Source of the DNA: Pilasporangium apinafurcum
Taxonomy: Eukaryota > Oomycota > Peronosporomycetes > Pythiales > Pythiaceae
Direction: 5' to 3'
NCBI GenBank assembly: GCA_001600495.1
Contig: BCKE01000067.1
Location: 76,167 to 140,166 of the forward strand
DNA: 64,000 nucleotides
Part shown: positions 1 to 11,532 of the stretch, piece by piece
Numbering within the stretch: position 1 is the first letter of the stretch
Layout: each line of letters begins with the position of its first letter
The notes under the pieces: model-generated
Seen by the model: only the letters and a program-made list of their open reading frames with translations
Database searches by the model: none
What the model was told of the DNA's origin: nothing
Program-made: the position numbers and the translations under genes

Positions 1-2405
1 TTTTCTCCGTCGTCGTAGTCAATGTCATACGTTCCATTGAGCCGGCAACGACTGATAACACCCGGATAAAACTTGCTTTTTCCCTTGTATTGCGCCTCGA
101 TTTTCTCGCCTACTTTAAATTTTCTGGCAGGTTTTACGTCATCTTCACTGCTTTCCATTTGCTTTTTCTTTGAAGGACTCTCAACAGCTCGAATTAGCTC
201 ATCTGCGACGCCAGTTTCTTTCTCACCGTCGTCATAGTCAATATCATATGTTCCATTGAGTCTACATCGACTAATAACACCAGGATAAAACTTGCTCTTG
301 CCTTTGTATTGGGCTTCCACTTTCTGACCAATCACAAGTTTGCCTTTCTTTCTCGGTTTCTCGTCCTCCGTGGAATCTGCTGACTTCTTTGAAGGGCTAG
401 AAACTTCAAGAATGCGAATGAGGTCCCCATTCACTCCTGTCTCCTTTTCTCCATCGTCGTAGTCAATATCAAAGGTGCCATTAAGGCGGCATCGGGTAAT
501 GACACCGGGGTAAAACTTGCTTTTCCCTTTGTATTGTGCTTCAATTTTCTGCCCCACAGCAAATTTCTTCTTGGGCTTCACTGGCATCTCATCACTTGAA
601 GTATCCACCACAATTACACCTGGTTTCTTGGCTGGGCTGGACGCCACAGATACCTTCGCCCGGATCAAATCTGCTGCTACGCTCGTTTCTTTCTCGCCAT
701 CGTCATAGTCGATATCATAAGTTCCATTTAACCGGCATCGACTAATTACACCAGGATAGAGTTTGTCCATTCCCTTGTATTTCGCCTCAACTTTTTGTCC
801 CATTGTGAACTTTTTCTTTTTCTCTTGACTGCTTGTATTTGTGTCAGTCGTGCTTGGTGAACTCGGTTTCTTTTTTGGAGATGCGGAAGCAGTTTTTTCT
901 TTGGCTCGGATCAGTTCTACACTGACATTTGTCTCCTTTTCACCATCATCGTAATCGATATCAAACGTTCCATTTAGTCGAGAGCGAGAAATAACTCCAG
1001 GATAAAACGTGTCTTTTCCTTTGTACCGCGCCTCAACTGGCTGCCCTTGCTTGAACATCTTGCGTTTATTTTGCACAGAGGACGAGTCGTCTGATGATAT
1101 AGTTTTATTACCACTGCTTACTGGCCGTTTTGCCGGACGAATTGGTTCATCGTCACTTTGTGTAATGGTTTTCGCTGCTGATTTCACCGGCGAAGCTCCG
1201 GATCGCAATTTAATGCTTGCGTGTGGTACATGTTTCTCCAGTTCACCCGTGTCAAGTTCAACATCGCACGTACCGTCAATGTGAGGACGAAAGATCTTGC
1301 CCTTTACGTACTCGGAACTACCTTTCAGTTTTATCTCAACTCGCTGTCCCTTTGCAAACGAGACCTCAGATGAACTAGTGTCCTCTTCTTTTGGCTGTGA
1401 CTTCTTGATGGTTGCTTCCTTCGATGATTGTTGTTTCTTGGGACTTTTTGGTTTGAGCTTTTTAATTAAGCTGGATCGAACACGCAGTTCTACCTCGCTA
1501 TCATCGTATTGGATGTCATAGGAGTTATCAGGTCGGCACTTGATAATAGTTCCCGAAAAAAATCGCTCTTTGCCTTGAAAACGCGCTTCAATGCGGTCTC
1601 CAGTCTCGAACTCGGCACCATAATCTTCATTCTCAGAGGTTGCATTGGTAGAAGGACGCGACTTACGCTTCTCCTCCGTCACTTCAATATCCGATGCTTT
1701 GATGATTCTCGCACGAGATATCTCGCGAATGCAGTCTTCGTCAACATTTTTCTCAACTTGCCCAGAATCAAACTCGATATCATAAGTACCGTTCCGGTGA
1801 ACCCGAGAGATAACGCCGACCTCGTAACTCCGCTCACCAAGTGGAATTGCTTGAATTTCTTCGCCGCGTTGAAATCGTGGACCTCTCTGGACTTCTCGAC
1901 GTCTTGGACTATGCCCAGATGACTGGGAGCGTCGCCTTGACGATACTTTGCGTCGACTTTGCCGACTCCAGGACCGTTTGCTTCGCCCGGAAGAAGAACC
2001 AGACTCTGAGGCAGACGATGATCCACCTGAACTGGAGGAACACGATGCAGAACTCGACGAGCGCCATTGTTTCGTCGGTTTCCTATTCGACTTCTTGTTT
2101 GCTGCATTCAAGAGACGACCACACATTTCACATTCATCTAAATCGTAATTGTTATCGAATTTACAGTGCGAACACTTGATAAATCCACCCCCGTTCCGTC
2201 CAGGGCGTGGCTTAGAGGTCTCACATATCTCACAATGCGTGACCCAATCCTCAATCTGTTGATGAGCACAAACACGACAAATCCACCCATGGCGTACCAT
2301 GGGGGTGCTCATTGGAGGACTCGCAGCAGCAACATCGACGAAGTTGCCACTACGAACTGTCGCTACTGGGATGTCATAGGCGCGGTTAAAGTGGTGTTGA
2401 TCCAT
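1..2405 (-). CDS. Zinc-finger plus Tudor/Agenet-like repeat array protein (3' end outside window)
   Basis: The frame is open from an ATG at 2403-2405 to the left edge, about 801 codons without a stop, so the C-terminus is missing. The N-terminal 110 residues hold three Cys pairs of treble-clef or RanBP2 type (WICRVCAH, HCEICET, FIKCSHCKF, CEMCGRLL). A Ser/Arg-rich stretch follows. Then at least eight tandem units lie about 240 bp apart, with cores near positions 3, 217, 441, 686, 930, 1231, 1484 and 1747. Each reads like KYKGKSKFYPGVISRCRLNG followed by TYDIDYDDGEKE, a Tudor/Agenet-like barrel signature with the acidic D-Y-D-D-G-E strand. Such folds usually bind methylated histone tails or other methylated peptides, so a chromatin scaffold is the natural guess. 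That role is inference; the repeat array and Cys pairs are directly visible. Linkers are Lys/Ser-rich and diverge faster than the cores. Confidence 0.8.
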   Translation of the reverse strand, partial: MDQHHFNRAYDIPVATVRSGNFVDVAAASPPMSTPMVRHGWICRVCAHQQIEDWVTHCEICETSKPRPGRNGGGFIKCSHCKFDNNYDLDECEMCGRLLNAANKKSNRKPTKQWRSSSSASCSSSSGGSSSASESGSSSGRSKRSWSRQSRRKVSSRRRSQSSGHSPRRREVQRGPRFQRGEEIQAIPLGERSYEVGVISRVHRNGTYDIEFDSGQVEKNVDEDCIREISRARIIKASDIEVTEEKRKSRPSTNATSENEDYGAEFETGDRIEARFQGKERFFSGTIIKCRPDNSYDIQYDDSEVELRVRSSLIKKLKPKSPKKQQSSKEATIKKSQPKEEDTSSSEVSFAKGQRVEIKLKGSSEYVKGKIFRPHIDGTCDVELDTGELEKHVPHASIKLRSGASPVKSAAKTITQSDDEPIRPAKRPVSSGNKTISSDDSSSVQNKRKMFKQGQPVEARYKGKDTFYPGVISRSRLNGTFDIDYDDGEKETNVSVELIRAKEKTASASPKKKPSSPSTTDTNTSSQEKKKKFTMGQKVEAKYKGMDKLYPGVISRCRLNGTYDIDYDDGEKETSVAADLIRAKVSVASSPAKKPGVIVVDTSSDEMPVKPKKKFAVGQKIEAQYKGKSKFYPGVITRCRLNGTFDIDYDDGEKETGVNGDLIRILEVSSPSKKSADSTEDEKPRKKGKLVIGQKVEAQYKGKSKFYPGVISRCRLNGTYDIDYDDGEKETGVADELIRAVESPSKKKQMESSEDDVKPARKFKVGEKIEAQYKGKSKFYPGVISRCRLNGTYDIDYDDGE

Positions 2406-2481
2406 ATGGGTATTTCTATTCAAGCGAAAAAATAACAATACAATTTCAACAAATAATGAGAATTCACACAAATTTCAAGAG

Positions 2482-3713
2482 TCAGGGAATATACATAGCA
2501 AACCGTGGCTTCATGTGCGCAGCAGACTCAGGTGAAAAATGATCTCTTGCCGAAGTATTATGAATTGGACTCGACCATGAATGGTGGTCGCCCCCCCATC
2601 GAATAGCGTTCCCACCGCCAGAGCCAGAAACAAGGTCAAGAAAGCGAATGTATGAGACGGAACTTGTATCGGACGGTGATGCTAAGCGAACCATGAGGAA
2701 ATGTAGCGTCGACTCGGGTATCGGGAATCCACATTCCTGCAAGATGGCGGCAAACATTGACCGTGAAAGGAAGCCGCTATGTTGAGGATCCTGTTGCAGG
2801 AATACATCACGTAGATCGATCCCACTGTTGCGCAAGACGTTTCGCCTTGCTGATACCATGGAGCAAATGCTATCCCTATCATATCGAAATAGATAAGTCC
2901 ACACAGATTTATCTGTAAAGGCAACAGAGACAAGAACACTTACATTTCATGGCTATCGATATCTAAAAAGCGGCTGAACTCGACGTAGTCGATCAAACCA
3001 GCAGAACGAGGAATACCAAAGAGCTGCACAATTGTTTGCAAAGTGTGGTGGGCAAGCATCACCCCCATGCTAGCGAGTGCCTCCTGCAATGTACTCACAG
3101 GCAGACCACCCGAGTAGGCGGAGTCATAGGACTGGAAGAATGGAATGAGGTCAAGAAACGCCTGCGCACGAACAAATGCGTCGCGAATTTGTGCTTTCAG
3201 TGCTTGAGGGTTAGATACTGCTGCTATACCACCGCCATAGCCAGCCGATGGTACAGCATGACCATGCCCCCATTCTTGCGATGTATGAAGCGCTTGGTTC
3301 ATCATCGTTCGTCCATCCACTGAGCCGACAAAATCTCGAAGTCCACCGGAATAGGATTGTCGGAGCATAGAATCACCATAACCGTACGCATGACGTGCCT
3401 GTGCCACTGGACTGACCGGTAACGCTGTACCCATGTAGGGGCGCTGGTAATGGATTGGTGAAGGAATTACTCCTCCATAATCCGCTAAAGCTGGTGCTGT
3501 CATCGGTCGCTGATGAACATGGTGCTGTTGATGATATAGCGGCATGGTCTGCAATGGCGAATGTGTCATTGCATCAGATGCGAATGTTGTAGGTTCACAC
3601 GAGTGCGTGATGCCACGCCAGTACTCGGGATCTAATGGTGTCGGTCGAAACCGTTCGTAGTCGTTGACGCTGTCGTCATTGTCACTGCGCGATAAATACA
3701 CCAGCGACTCCAT
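2482..3713 (-). CDS. EF-hand-like protein, two exons
   Basis: Exon 1 is 3713-2944 and exon 2 is 2875-2482, joined across a 68-nt intron (2876-2943, GTAAGT...TAG), giving 387 residues. The first 170 residues are low-complexity and His/Gln/Pro-rich. The C-terminal half has two pairs of EF-hand-like helices, with segments such as FFQSYDSAYSGGLPVSTLQE, DYVEFSRFLD, FLQQDPQHSGFLSRSMFAAI and SYIRFLDL. The calcium loops are degenerate, so calcium binding is uncertain; the segments look like the structural EF-hands of calmodulin-like or penta-EF proteins. A nearer acceptor (CAG) would leave a 32-nt intron and an in-frame stop, so the 68-nt intron is preferred. The protein is probably cytosolic; no signal peptide or membrane segment is seen. 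Confidence 0.7.
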
Positions 3714-4865
3714 TGTAAACCGATTGTATGATACCTGCCTCTACTGCTCCCAGTCAGGTCCTCGTTAAGTGCTCCTCGGAGCGGAGCTGATGCGATTAAT
3801 CGTTTCATTATCCATGACGGCTAAATATGACGATGAAACGACTATTTTCCTGTCGCCAAGCAATCCTGCTGCAGTGCCAGACGATTTGGGAATACAAATG
3901 TGCAGACAACACAAACAAGATCAGCAGACACGCATACCTGTGGATGCTGACTAGACTGTCGTCACGCGCACAGCGCATACCCGACTGTTGTTGCTCCGTT
4001 GAGGACTGCAGCAGCGGCAACCCCAAGTTGCTTTTCTATGAAAAATGAAGCTCCCCCTATGAATTAGTTTTATGACCATTGTCACGCATATTAGTTTCTA
4101 GAAGAAATCAAGGACTTCAACAGCCCCGATCGAAGTGATCACATAACACATTTTCTCCATGCAATCAACAAGGCAAAACCGTCCGGAGTGGTGGTGATGG
4201 CACGTAGGGAACAGATCTCGAGGATTGTGGTTACCGTCCAAGACTGATTTGAGTACAGACTTCCCGCGCAAATGCATAAAGCGCGTAGCGTCCAAGTCGC
4301 GATTCACGTTGACCAACAACTTCATCAAGACAAGAATGAAGATATGGAGGCGCAAGAAGTCGAAGAAGACCTCTCGTCTCGCGTTAACGCTTTCGTTGTC
4401 AGGAGGAATGGAAGCAAGATTCCAAAAGGATCAAATGACGAAAGATAGACAAACCAAGTCCTTACTATAAGTTCGTCTTTGATAGATATATCAGCGCTGC
4501 AAGAAACATCTTTCTCAAGAATGAACACCTACTCATCAAGTCTAGGTGTTGGAGATGTCTGCTTCGCGGTTGTCTAGTACAGAAAACAGGAGCTCCTCTC
4601 TGAGTTACTCGTACTTTGGTATCTCTTGAGATGCCATCATCTATACTTGCGCCACTTATCAAAAGCATGCAAAATTGCATCGCCGAAAGATGAAACATTA
4701 GGTTGATGAGAACAAATTACTAGAAGAAGAAGCAGTTCGTCATAATATGACAGCGATCGGAATCAGTGTAAGTGTTATCACTATCACAAAACATGCTTTA
4801 TTGCATTCTCTATGCGTTGTCTGGAGACAACTCTCTATCTATTTCATCTCTTAATTTCGCTACCA
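3714..4865. other. Gene-poor stretch with weak coding-like relic
   Basis: No convincing gene was found over about 1.15 kb. On the plus strand between roughly 4300 and 4450 one frame reads protein-like (NEDMEAQEVEEDLSSRVNAF) but runs into a stop and has no clear start or splice partners. It may be a decayed exon. Confidence 0.4.
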
Positions 4866-6148
4866 TCACAATTCTCCCACATCAGAAATCCTAGATGGCG
4901 AGGGAGCGATCACATCGAAAGAGGCTACCAGTGGACGATGATCTGATACCATTCTCCAGTAATTCACAAGCTCCTGTTCTTCGTGACTCTCCTGTGGGAT
5001 GGTCACGGATTGCCAATTGTGGCCAAAGCGCGGTCGTTTCAACCGCGTCGAATCATTCAGACTGCGTGGCGTGAGATGACAGGATGAAGGCATCAAAGCC
5101 AACTTATCCATCTTTCGTTGTCGTTGACCAGCGTCATAAAGCCCCATCTGGTGCTGTAATTGCGTCGCGAAGATAAAATCCACAGCGACTTCGCGGTTGT
5201 TGTGGTTACAATGCGTGATCCGCGCCTCTCGCCCATTCACATATGAAAACACGCTGTTAAATCCTTCCTGTAGCACCAGTTGATGCACAGGATCGTTGAA
5301 ATCATTGAAATCGCCGCACATTAACTACAAGTAGACAAGCGTTTTGCACCACATCAGTCCAACATTCTTTTGCTCAAATGTATTCGCAATAACAGTACAT
5401 ACCACTGGTACATTGTGGAGTTTCTCTTGCTTCACGTATTGACGAATGGAGTCTAGTACCAGGTTAATCTGGTCCCACCGCATGACCTTGTACGACTCGC
5501 TATGTGGAAAAGTCAAATGCGAATTCACCAGCAAAAATGACTGCCACCAATAATACACCCAACATCATTGATATACAAAATCGGCATAAAGATCACTAAT
5601 CATTTGCACATTGCTTGACTTACGCGCTGGGCGAGTGGCAACTCATAGCGATTCCATTTAGTCGCAATATGCATCATCATCGTCACACGATCACCTGAAT
5701 TTGGTGACGCAATGTGTTGTATATGGTGGATCTCGAATTTGTGTTTGTGCACGAACATCGCCAATCCGTCTTCTTTATCACCTACATCATCGCCATTTTC
5801 CCCAAAATCAATCGTGCAATGTCAGTGATCATCATGGCAGTCGATAAAATCAGACACACACATAAGAGGCAATTAACCTGGTCGTTTGAGCGCATGAAGG
5901 TAATGTGTGCCACGGAACCGCTGCCGAAAGACATGTTGATACTCGTGGTTGAACCAATACTCCTGCAGGCAGATGAGATCGCAGTTCTCGCGCTGAATCG
6001 CATGAATCAGTGCCTGCGCGCGATAGAGAAACGCTGTGCGGTCTTCACTTTCGACGCGACCACCGTGCCGAAAGTAGCACGGTGCCAGGACATTGAACGT
6101 CATGAGCGACAGCGATCGCCGTACGCGTTTCCCTACTAGCTCTAACAT
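4866..6148 (-). CDS. Endonuclease/exonuclease/phosphatase (EEP) family enzyme, four exons
   Basis: Exons are 6148-5878, 5781-5624, 5540-5403 and 5324-4866, with introns of 96, 83 and 78 nt, giving 341 residues. All junctions keep frame and restore family motifs. The N-terminus has TFNVLAPCYFRHGG with the metal-site Asn, then CDLICLQEYWF with the catalytic Glu. Exon 2 starts GDKEDGLAMFV, exon 3 carries LLVNSHLTFPH, the exon 3/4 junction gives VPVLMCGDFNDFND with the catalytic Asp/Asn pair, and the end has VAVDFIFA and SDHRPLVASF with the catalytic His. This is the full EEP catalytic set. The fold covers CCR4/nocturnin-type mRNA deadenylases, 2',5'-phosphodiesterases, phosphoinositide phosphatases and AP endonucleases. 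The N-terminal TFNVLAPCY resembles the CCR4/Angel group, so a nuclease is the best guess; substrate is not settled by the sequence. No LRR or targeting region is present. Confidence 0.85.
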
Positions 6149-6773
6149 GCGTATAGATCACTAGAGAAAGTGATTACACCCACGAAACAGCAAGTGTCTG
6201 CGCGCAAGAGTGCCGTTATTTTTTGGTGTGATATGATAATGCCATTCAATCAAGGTAATCATGATAGTCACATGTATATACTGTAACGTCTTTGTTATAA
6301 GAGACACATATTTTACATAATAAGGTGAGTTATGGTGCCAATGTCAAAACAAGGTATATTAGATGGATCAAAATACGACATGTGAAGCAGGGGTGATGAC
6401 GCGGTCGTGTGGCCAACTGCGCTTGCCGATGACGTCCACCATACTGGCAAAGCGATCGCCTTTTCTTTGCTAGTGATGACCGTGACCAGATAGAGACCGC
6501 GTGGGTGTTGAAGAAACTGCATCGGCGTTTCCAGCCATTAAAGTCCTCTCTTTTGGCGCGATCGATGTTTGATGAAGGAATGGATGGGCTCATGTCTGCG
6601 TAATATATGACTCAGCGGATAGTTTAGTCTGTCTCCTTCCTCCTCCCTTTCCACACACCAAGATTAATGGAGTGAGATGATGTGCGCATTATTTGACACA
6701 GCTGCATTCGGAGAGTTACTGGCATGACAAAGTCATTTATATCACATGCAGACGAGGATGAAAGAGCTGAAAT

Positions 6774-7132
6774 TCAAGTCCGATGACTGAGAACTTCAGC
6801 ACATTTCCTCACACCATCGATATTGAGTTGAAGGCGTGCATGTATCGCATCGGAGCCAGTGAACAAATATTCGTCAATCGCTGTCGTTAGCCCTGAGAAT
6901 GTGCTAATGTTGTCTGTTATAGACAGCTGCATGATATTCTGAGAGCGGAAAGAGGATGTGCCTGCCGGATAGCGTGCGTAGTCAATGGTGACCGCAGTGA
7001 CGACAAAATATGGGAGCGATGTCGCACTTACTTGATGGCGCGTGTTTGCCTTCTAAGTCACATTTGACACCCGCGTTTGGAGAGATGGGCAACCGAGACA
7101 GCTTTGTCCATCTTGCGTTAAGCGCGAGCGAA
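6774..7132 (-). CDS. Unrecognised gene, last two exons only
   Basis: Two coding-like exons join cleanly: 7132-7032 and 6961-6774, across a 70-nt intron (6962-7031, GTAAGT...GGCAG). The spliced tail reads SLALNARWTKLSRLPISPN, then KCDLEGKHAPSSSTSSFRSQ, then STFSGLTTAIDEYLFTGSDA and ends CAEVLSHRT. Phase is maintained and the second exon is 62 codons without interruption. An acceptor (TTTGCAG) precedes 7132, so more exons lie upstream. A candidate first exon starts at 7835 (MRRLFVLFIFVGAVDIFAIF, like a signal anchor), but no clean chain joins it. The family is not recognised. Confidence 0.45.
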
Positions 7133-9740
7133 CTGCAAAGATGGGTGTACGCAACCAGCCACCTCTTGATCTATGCACCCTGGATGGCGTAAAGTAGTCG
7201 GAAGAAGACAATCAAGTATGACTCAAGTTTACACTCATCCATTCAGGACGTGTCTTCTTCGCGTATATGGATGAAAGAATATTGGATTTACATGGCTACT
7301 TCCTATTCCAGAGTCAGTGCTGACTGATTGGCCTGTGTCGTGCTTGAAGAACAATGTACGCCTCCACAGTTATTGAAGTTGTCAATGATAGCTAACTTTC
7401 TATTTCATCCTGTCGATTACGACGTGAGTTGTACTCTACGCCAGTTTCGTAGCTATCAAGATCGCTTTCGTCAGATCGATTGTCCCAAGTTACGTGGCCG
7501 TCGTCGTCAGCGGTGCGTTCGTTCGAGAGCCGTATGCGAAATTGTATTTAAAACTTGGTGTTTTTCAAGCAATTAAATGTCTATTTGAAATCGAACTTTC
7601 TTGACAAATGTAATCAAGCAAATGACTTGGTACGCCAGCAGACGCACATTTCAAGTTGCAGTTGAGTGAGCACGTGACCCTTCAGATCGTTCGAAAGAGA
7701 ACGAGCAGCAAATCGCAAATGATATTCTCTCCACTCATGCGAACGAAGCCAATTTGATGGAAGAAAACGAAAAGAAAAGATAGCAAAAATATCGACAGCG
7801 CCTACAAAAATAAATAAAACGAACAAGCGTCTCATATTTCTATATACACATTGGATCGGCAAACGTTATTCCTTCGTTATTCGCTTTTTTGTAGGTTCAA
7901 TGGATGTTTTCCCTTTTTCTCATACGTCTTGGCGATACACACGACCCACAGATCGTGCGCGCAACGCGAACGAAACGGAAGAAGAAGAAGCGCGCGGATT
8001 CCTTCATGCTCTCTAGTTGCGATGCTTTTTTTCCCTCTCTCTCGCTATGCTTACATCATTAAAACGACAGATGAATAAGACACTCAAAGGTCACCCAAAC
8101 AGCACAGGAAACTTGAACAATGAAGCAAACACCAATGCGTGGGATCTGTCAGCGTGGCAAACAGGCAGCTGCGTATCGAGAAACCAGCAATAGTAGCAGT
8201 AGCATCGCGTTTTTTGTTCGTGACAACGTGCAACAGAAATGGCTACAGCAACGTGGGACCAGTCGTGTAGTGGGTGAAGATGCATCACATTGTATTGGTG
8301 TGATCTTGCGCACACAGTTGGCGCTGGTTCACAGACGTAAAGTGGTATAGAGAGTCGAGAAACTAAAAAAAAGCAAAGGCAAAAAAAAAGAATGGATGCA
8401 AAAGGTGCTCAGATTCCGAAACCGCCCCATGTTGGCGTCCTTTCGGAGAATTGCTCAAGAGGGTTTAACCTACATTAAAGAAAATGCTTTTTCCTAGTTC
8501 ATGCGTTTGGGTAGGTTGTTACTTCATCTTATTCCTGGGAAATTGGCCCATCTCCCGCAGTAACGGAATGGGTTCAGTGCAATCTGGTCAGTACTGAACC
8601 GTGTGTGAATGGGAAGAGTGGCTGATAGCTATTCCACCTTGGTGAGATATCATGAGCATAGATTTATCCGCGGTTTATTATACCAACTACAAGAGAAAGT
8701 CGGAGGAGCCATTTGGTTGCCACCTTCTAATCTCTAGGCACGTATGTGTAAGATAGCTGCAACCCCTTGCTTTTTCACCCCTTACACCAAGTTGAAAACG
8801 TTTCGTTGTGAAACGAGAAAACCGGACCCACCTCAGTGTAGCACCCGCATTGTCGTTAGACGCCATGGAAAAGAGGAACCCAAACCGACGGCCGCCTACT
8901 GGCTCTGACCGGCCTCCAAGTATCGAACTCTCTCGTGATCGTTGGCGCGCAGGAGAAATAACATCCACGATCTTCTTCCCTCCTAGAGTGAATACACTTT
9001 ACAGTACACCTCTCCTTCTCTTTGTTTCTTTCGATATAAATGAGATTCGGGGTGAGGAACGAGCAATATGCTGTTTGATGGGTTTCGTAGACTTTTGGGA
9101 CGTTTAACGGTGTGAGGATGGGAACCCAAGGGGCACAGCGCAGCCGTGAATTCTTTGCTCCTTCTTCCCATCTTCTGTCGTTTCCACTGGCGTGCTCTGC
9201 CTATTCATTCTCCTACCCCGCCGCCCACTTAAGTGTCTATCTATTGAGCGTTCTTTCGATTCTTTTCTGTTCTCTTGATACCCCTTTGCACCCTGCATGT
9301 AACAGCTACCCGAACGCATAGTAGTAGTTCTGCTTACCAGCCGCTTGAGTAACTCACACCGTAAGGAAGACTAGGGCTCCTCCAGAAGGTGGCTGCTCTG
9401 TAGTCAGGATGAAAATGTACTTACTGTGCGCAGTCGTACTTTATCTGGCATAAAGTACGAGGGAGATGCCAAACCCTCAACACCAAAACCCGAGACAGCT
9501 TCCCACTTCACTTGCCACTTGCTACTTGCCACTTGCTACATTTTTTTTTTGTTTTGTTTTGTTTGTCGCTCCCTCTCTTCTTACAATTGTCCTGTCGCAC
9601 GGCGTCCTCCAGTTTTTTGCCAGCCATTTCTACTTTTTCTTAGCCGTCCACGCTAAGGGATCCAGCCACGACACACAAGCGTCTACGCTTCTTGTAAATA
9701 GAACACTCCACGTCGTCTTCTACCAGTACATACTACTACG
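7133..9740. other. Long intergenic stretch
   Basis: No supported gene over 2.6 kb apart from the possible signal-anchor exon near 7835-7614 noted for the neighbouring gene. Short open frames occur on both strands at 8100-8350 and 8690-9320 but show no recognisable domain and overlap each other antiparallel. The last 200 bp (a T-rich tract around 9540-9575) is probably the promoter and leader of the gene at 9741. Confidence 0.4.
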
Positions 9741-10355
9741 ATGCATGGTACCAGTCAAGGCTTCACGACGAACACAGCATTGAACAACGATCATCTTGAA
9801 CGACGGGATTCGCTGTCATGTTCTCTGGCATCTCCGCGTGGTGGCACATCGCAGTTTTGCAAATACAAGTCCGGCAAGTGCTCCAACCCACGAGCGACGA
9901 AGCGTAACGGTCAGCTACACACGCTCTGCCATTTCCACCGCGTCCGACAGAACGAGCATCAGCGCAAGAGCGACCGCAAGCATCGCATGGTCAGTGTAGC
10001 GCGAAGGGCGAAACTCGGAAGTCTAGGCGTGATGGTGGGCAGCAATAGTCGCAGGATGCACCGAGGATCGGTTACGTCGTTAGGGTCAGACTCCACTCCA
10101 GTGTCACCAATGGACCCGGATCACGAGATAGAACTCGCGCGGTTGGCGGATGAAGATCGGCTATTCCATGCACGCATGAGTAGTCCCTATCGACGCGGCA
10201 ATACAGTGCGATTGCCACCGATTAGCTTCCTCACGCAGCAAATTCCCGGCGGCAAATTAGATGGATTTCGTTCGTCAACGAATGCTGCGGTGAATTTTTC
10301 ACCTGGTACTTTTCTCAGAGATAATCTGGATTCAGAAGCAGGCCGAATGGCATGA
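9741..10355 (+). CDS. Conserved oomycete-type protein with Cys/His-Lys motif
   Basis: A single-exon ORF of 204 residues. The recognisable part is near residues 40-85: FCKYKSGKCSNPRATKRNG, then HTLCHFHRVRQNEHQRKSDR. This is a C-x6-C...C-x2-H pattern followed by a basic stretch. It resembles short plant WRC-type and other small zinc-binding DNA-contact motifs and recurs in oomycete proteins of unknown function. Downstream is Ser-rich and basic (SRRMHRGSVTSLGSDSTPVS) with one LPPISFLTQ segment typical of short docking motifs. A nuclear regulatory role is inference from the basic zinc-like motif. No signal peptide. Confidence 0.7.
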   Translation: MHGTSQGFTTNTALNNDHLERRDSLSCSLASPRGGTSQFCKYKSGKCSNPRATKRNGQLHTLCHFHRVRQNEHQRKSDRKHRMVSVARRAKLGSLGVMVGSNSRRMHRGSVTSLGSDSTPVSPMDPDHEIELARLADEDRLFHARMSSPYRRGNTVRLPPISFLTQQIPGGKLDGFRSSTNAAVNFSPGTFLRDNLDSEAGRMA

Positions 10356-11532
10356 GTGACATAAAAATTATCTATAATCTCAGTCCTACGTTTTTGACCT
10401 TGTATGCTTTTTTTTATGCTTATTCATTGCAGCATGATGGTGTTGCTCATGCTAATCATTCACGTGCGAATTCATGCATAAGAAGCTGTTCAGAAGAGAA
10501 TTTCTGTGACATGTGTTCGAAGTAACTACATCACTTAACGTATTATCTGCAACTATCAGTTACATGTCAAGTCGTTTCTAACAGTTGAAATAAATGCAAA
10601 GAAAAAAATGTCATGTAATTTACATCTTGTGGGTTCTTATCCAGTGGTCCAGTGACGTGACGTTGCGAAATGGGAATGACCGTAGTATCTTGCGATTTAT
10701 GTCGACGCAGCATCTATCATTTCTCTTGTTTGGTTGCCATTTTCATGCCAAATGGACAGCATGTGAACCAATCGTTCATTCATTGTTGCTTTCCTTGTCC
10801 TTCTTCTCTTCACATCGTACTGTTCGTTCAGGGTGGGTCATCTACGTCACCCATTCCCCATCACTGAAAAGAAACACAAAAAAGAGTAGGCTCGTTTACT
10901 CGATTTGGTACCACCACGTAATTTATTACCGGTAATAATAATTTACATGTAAAATACGGATGAGATGTTGGTTTTATTTCCTACGGCGTACGCGACCGAC
11001 AACGAAGTGCGAAGTGTGAAGAGAAGGCGGAAAAGCTCAGAAAATTTGCAGACCGACTCGACACCCGCGATCTTCACGTCTTGCTGTTGTGCTCCCCCCT
11101 TCTCACGACCGCTTTCGTGTCTTTCCCCGACGTCTGCAGGTTTGTACCTACCCATTCTACGTGAATTTACGGCGAGATGGAGGGCTGTGTGTCGTTCAAA
11201 GGCGAGATTTATCGCCAGTAGTAGAGGAGAACTGAGGGAGAAACTTCAGCCCTGAGTGACGGAAAACGGGGGTAGAATCGTAGAAATACGATTAGTTTGA
11301 TGATTTTTTATGGTTTTATCGCCTCCCCCCCTCTGTTCCCCCTCTCTAGACTGTCTTCTCGTCGAGGGATACTCTCTCAAGCACTCTCTAGCTCACTCTA
11401 TTCTTGCTGAACATATCTGGGCGATGTAGATTGATTCATAGTCTCCTAACATTATTTTTTTTATGTGTATGGTTGTATTATTTTTGCTTGCTGTGCACCA
11501 GCTAGTATAGGTGAAAGCAACTAGATGCAGTC
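10356..11532. other. Intergenic region upstream of kinase gene
   Basis: About 1.2 kb without a supported gene. It holds T-rich tracts (11275-11345, 11450-11490) expected of a 5' flank. Overlapping short ORFs on both strands near 10594-11255 have no recognisable content. Confidence 0.4.

Noticed and set aside
6313-6593. Two overlapping minus-strand ORFs (69 and 87 codons)
   Set aside because: They use different frames over the same DNA, neither has a recognisable domain, and no splice arrangement joins them sensibly.
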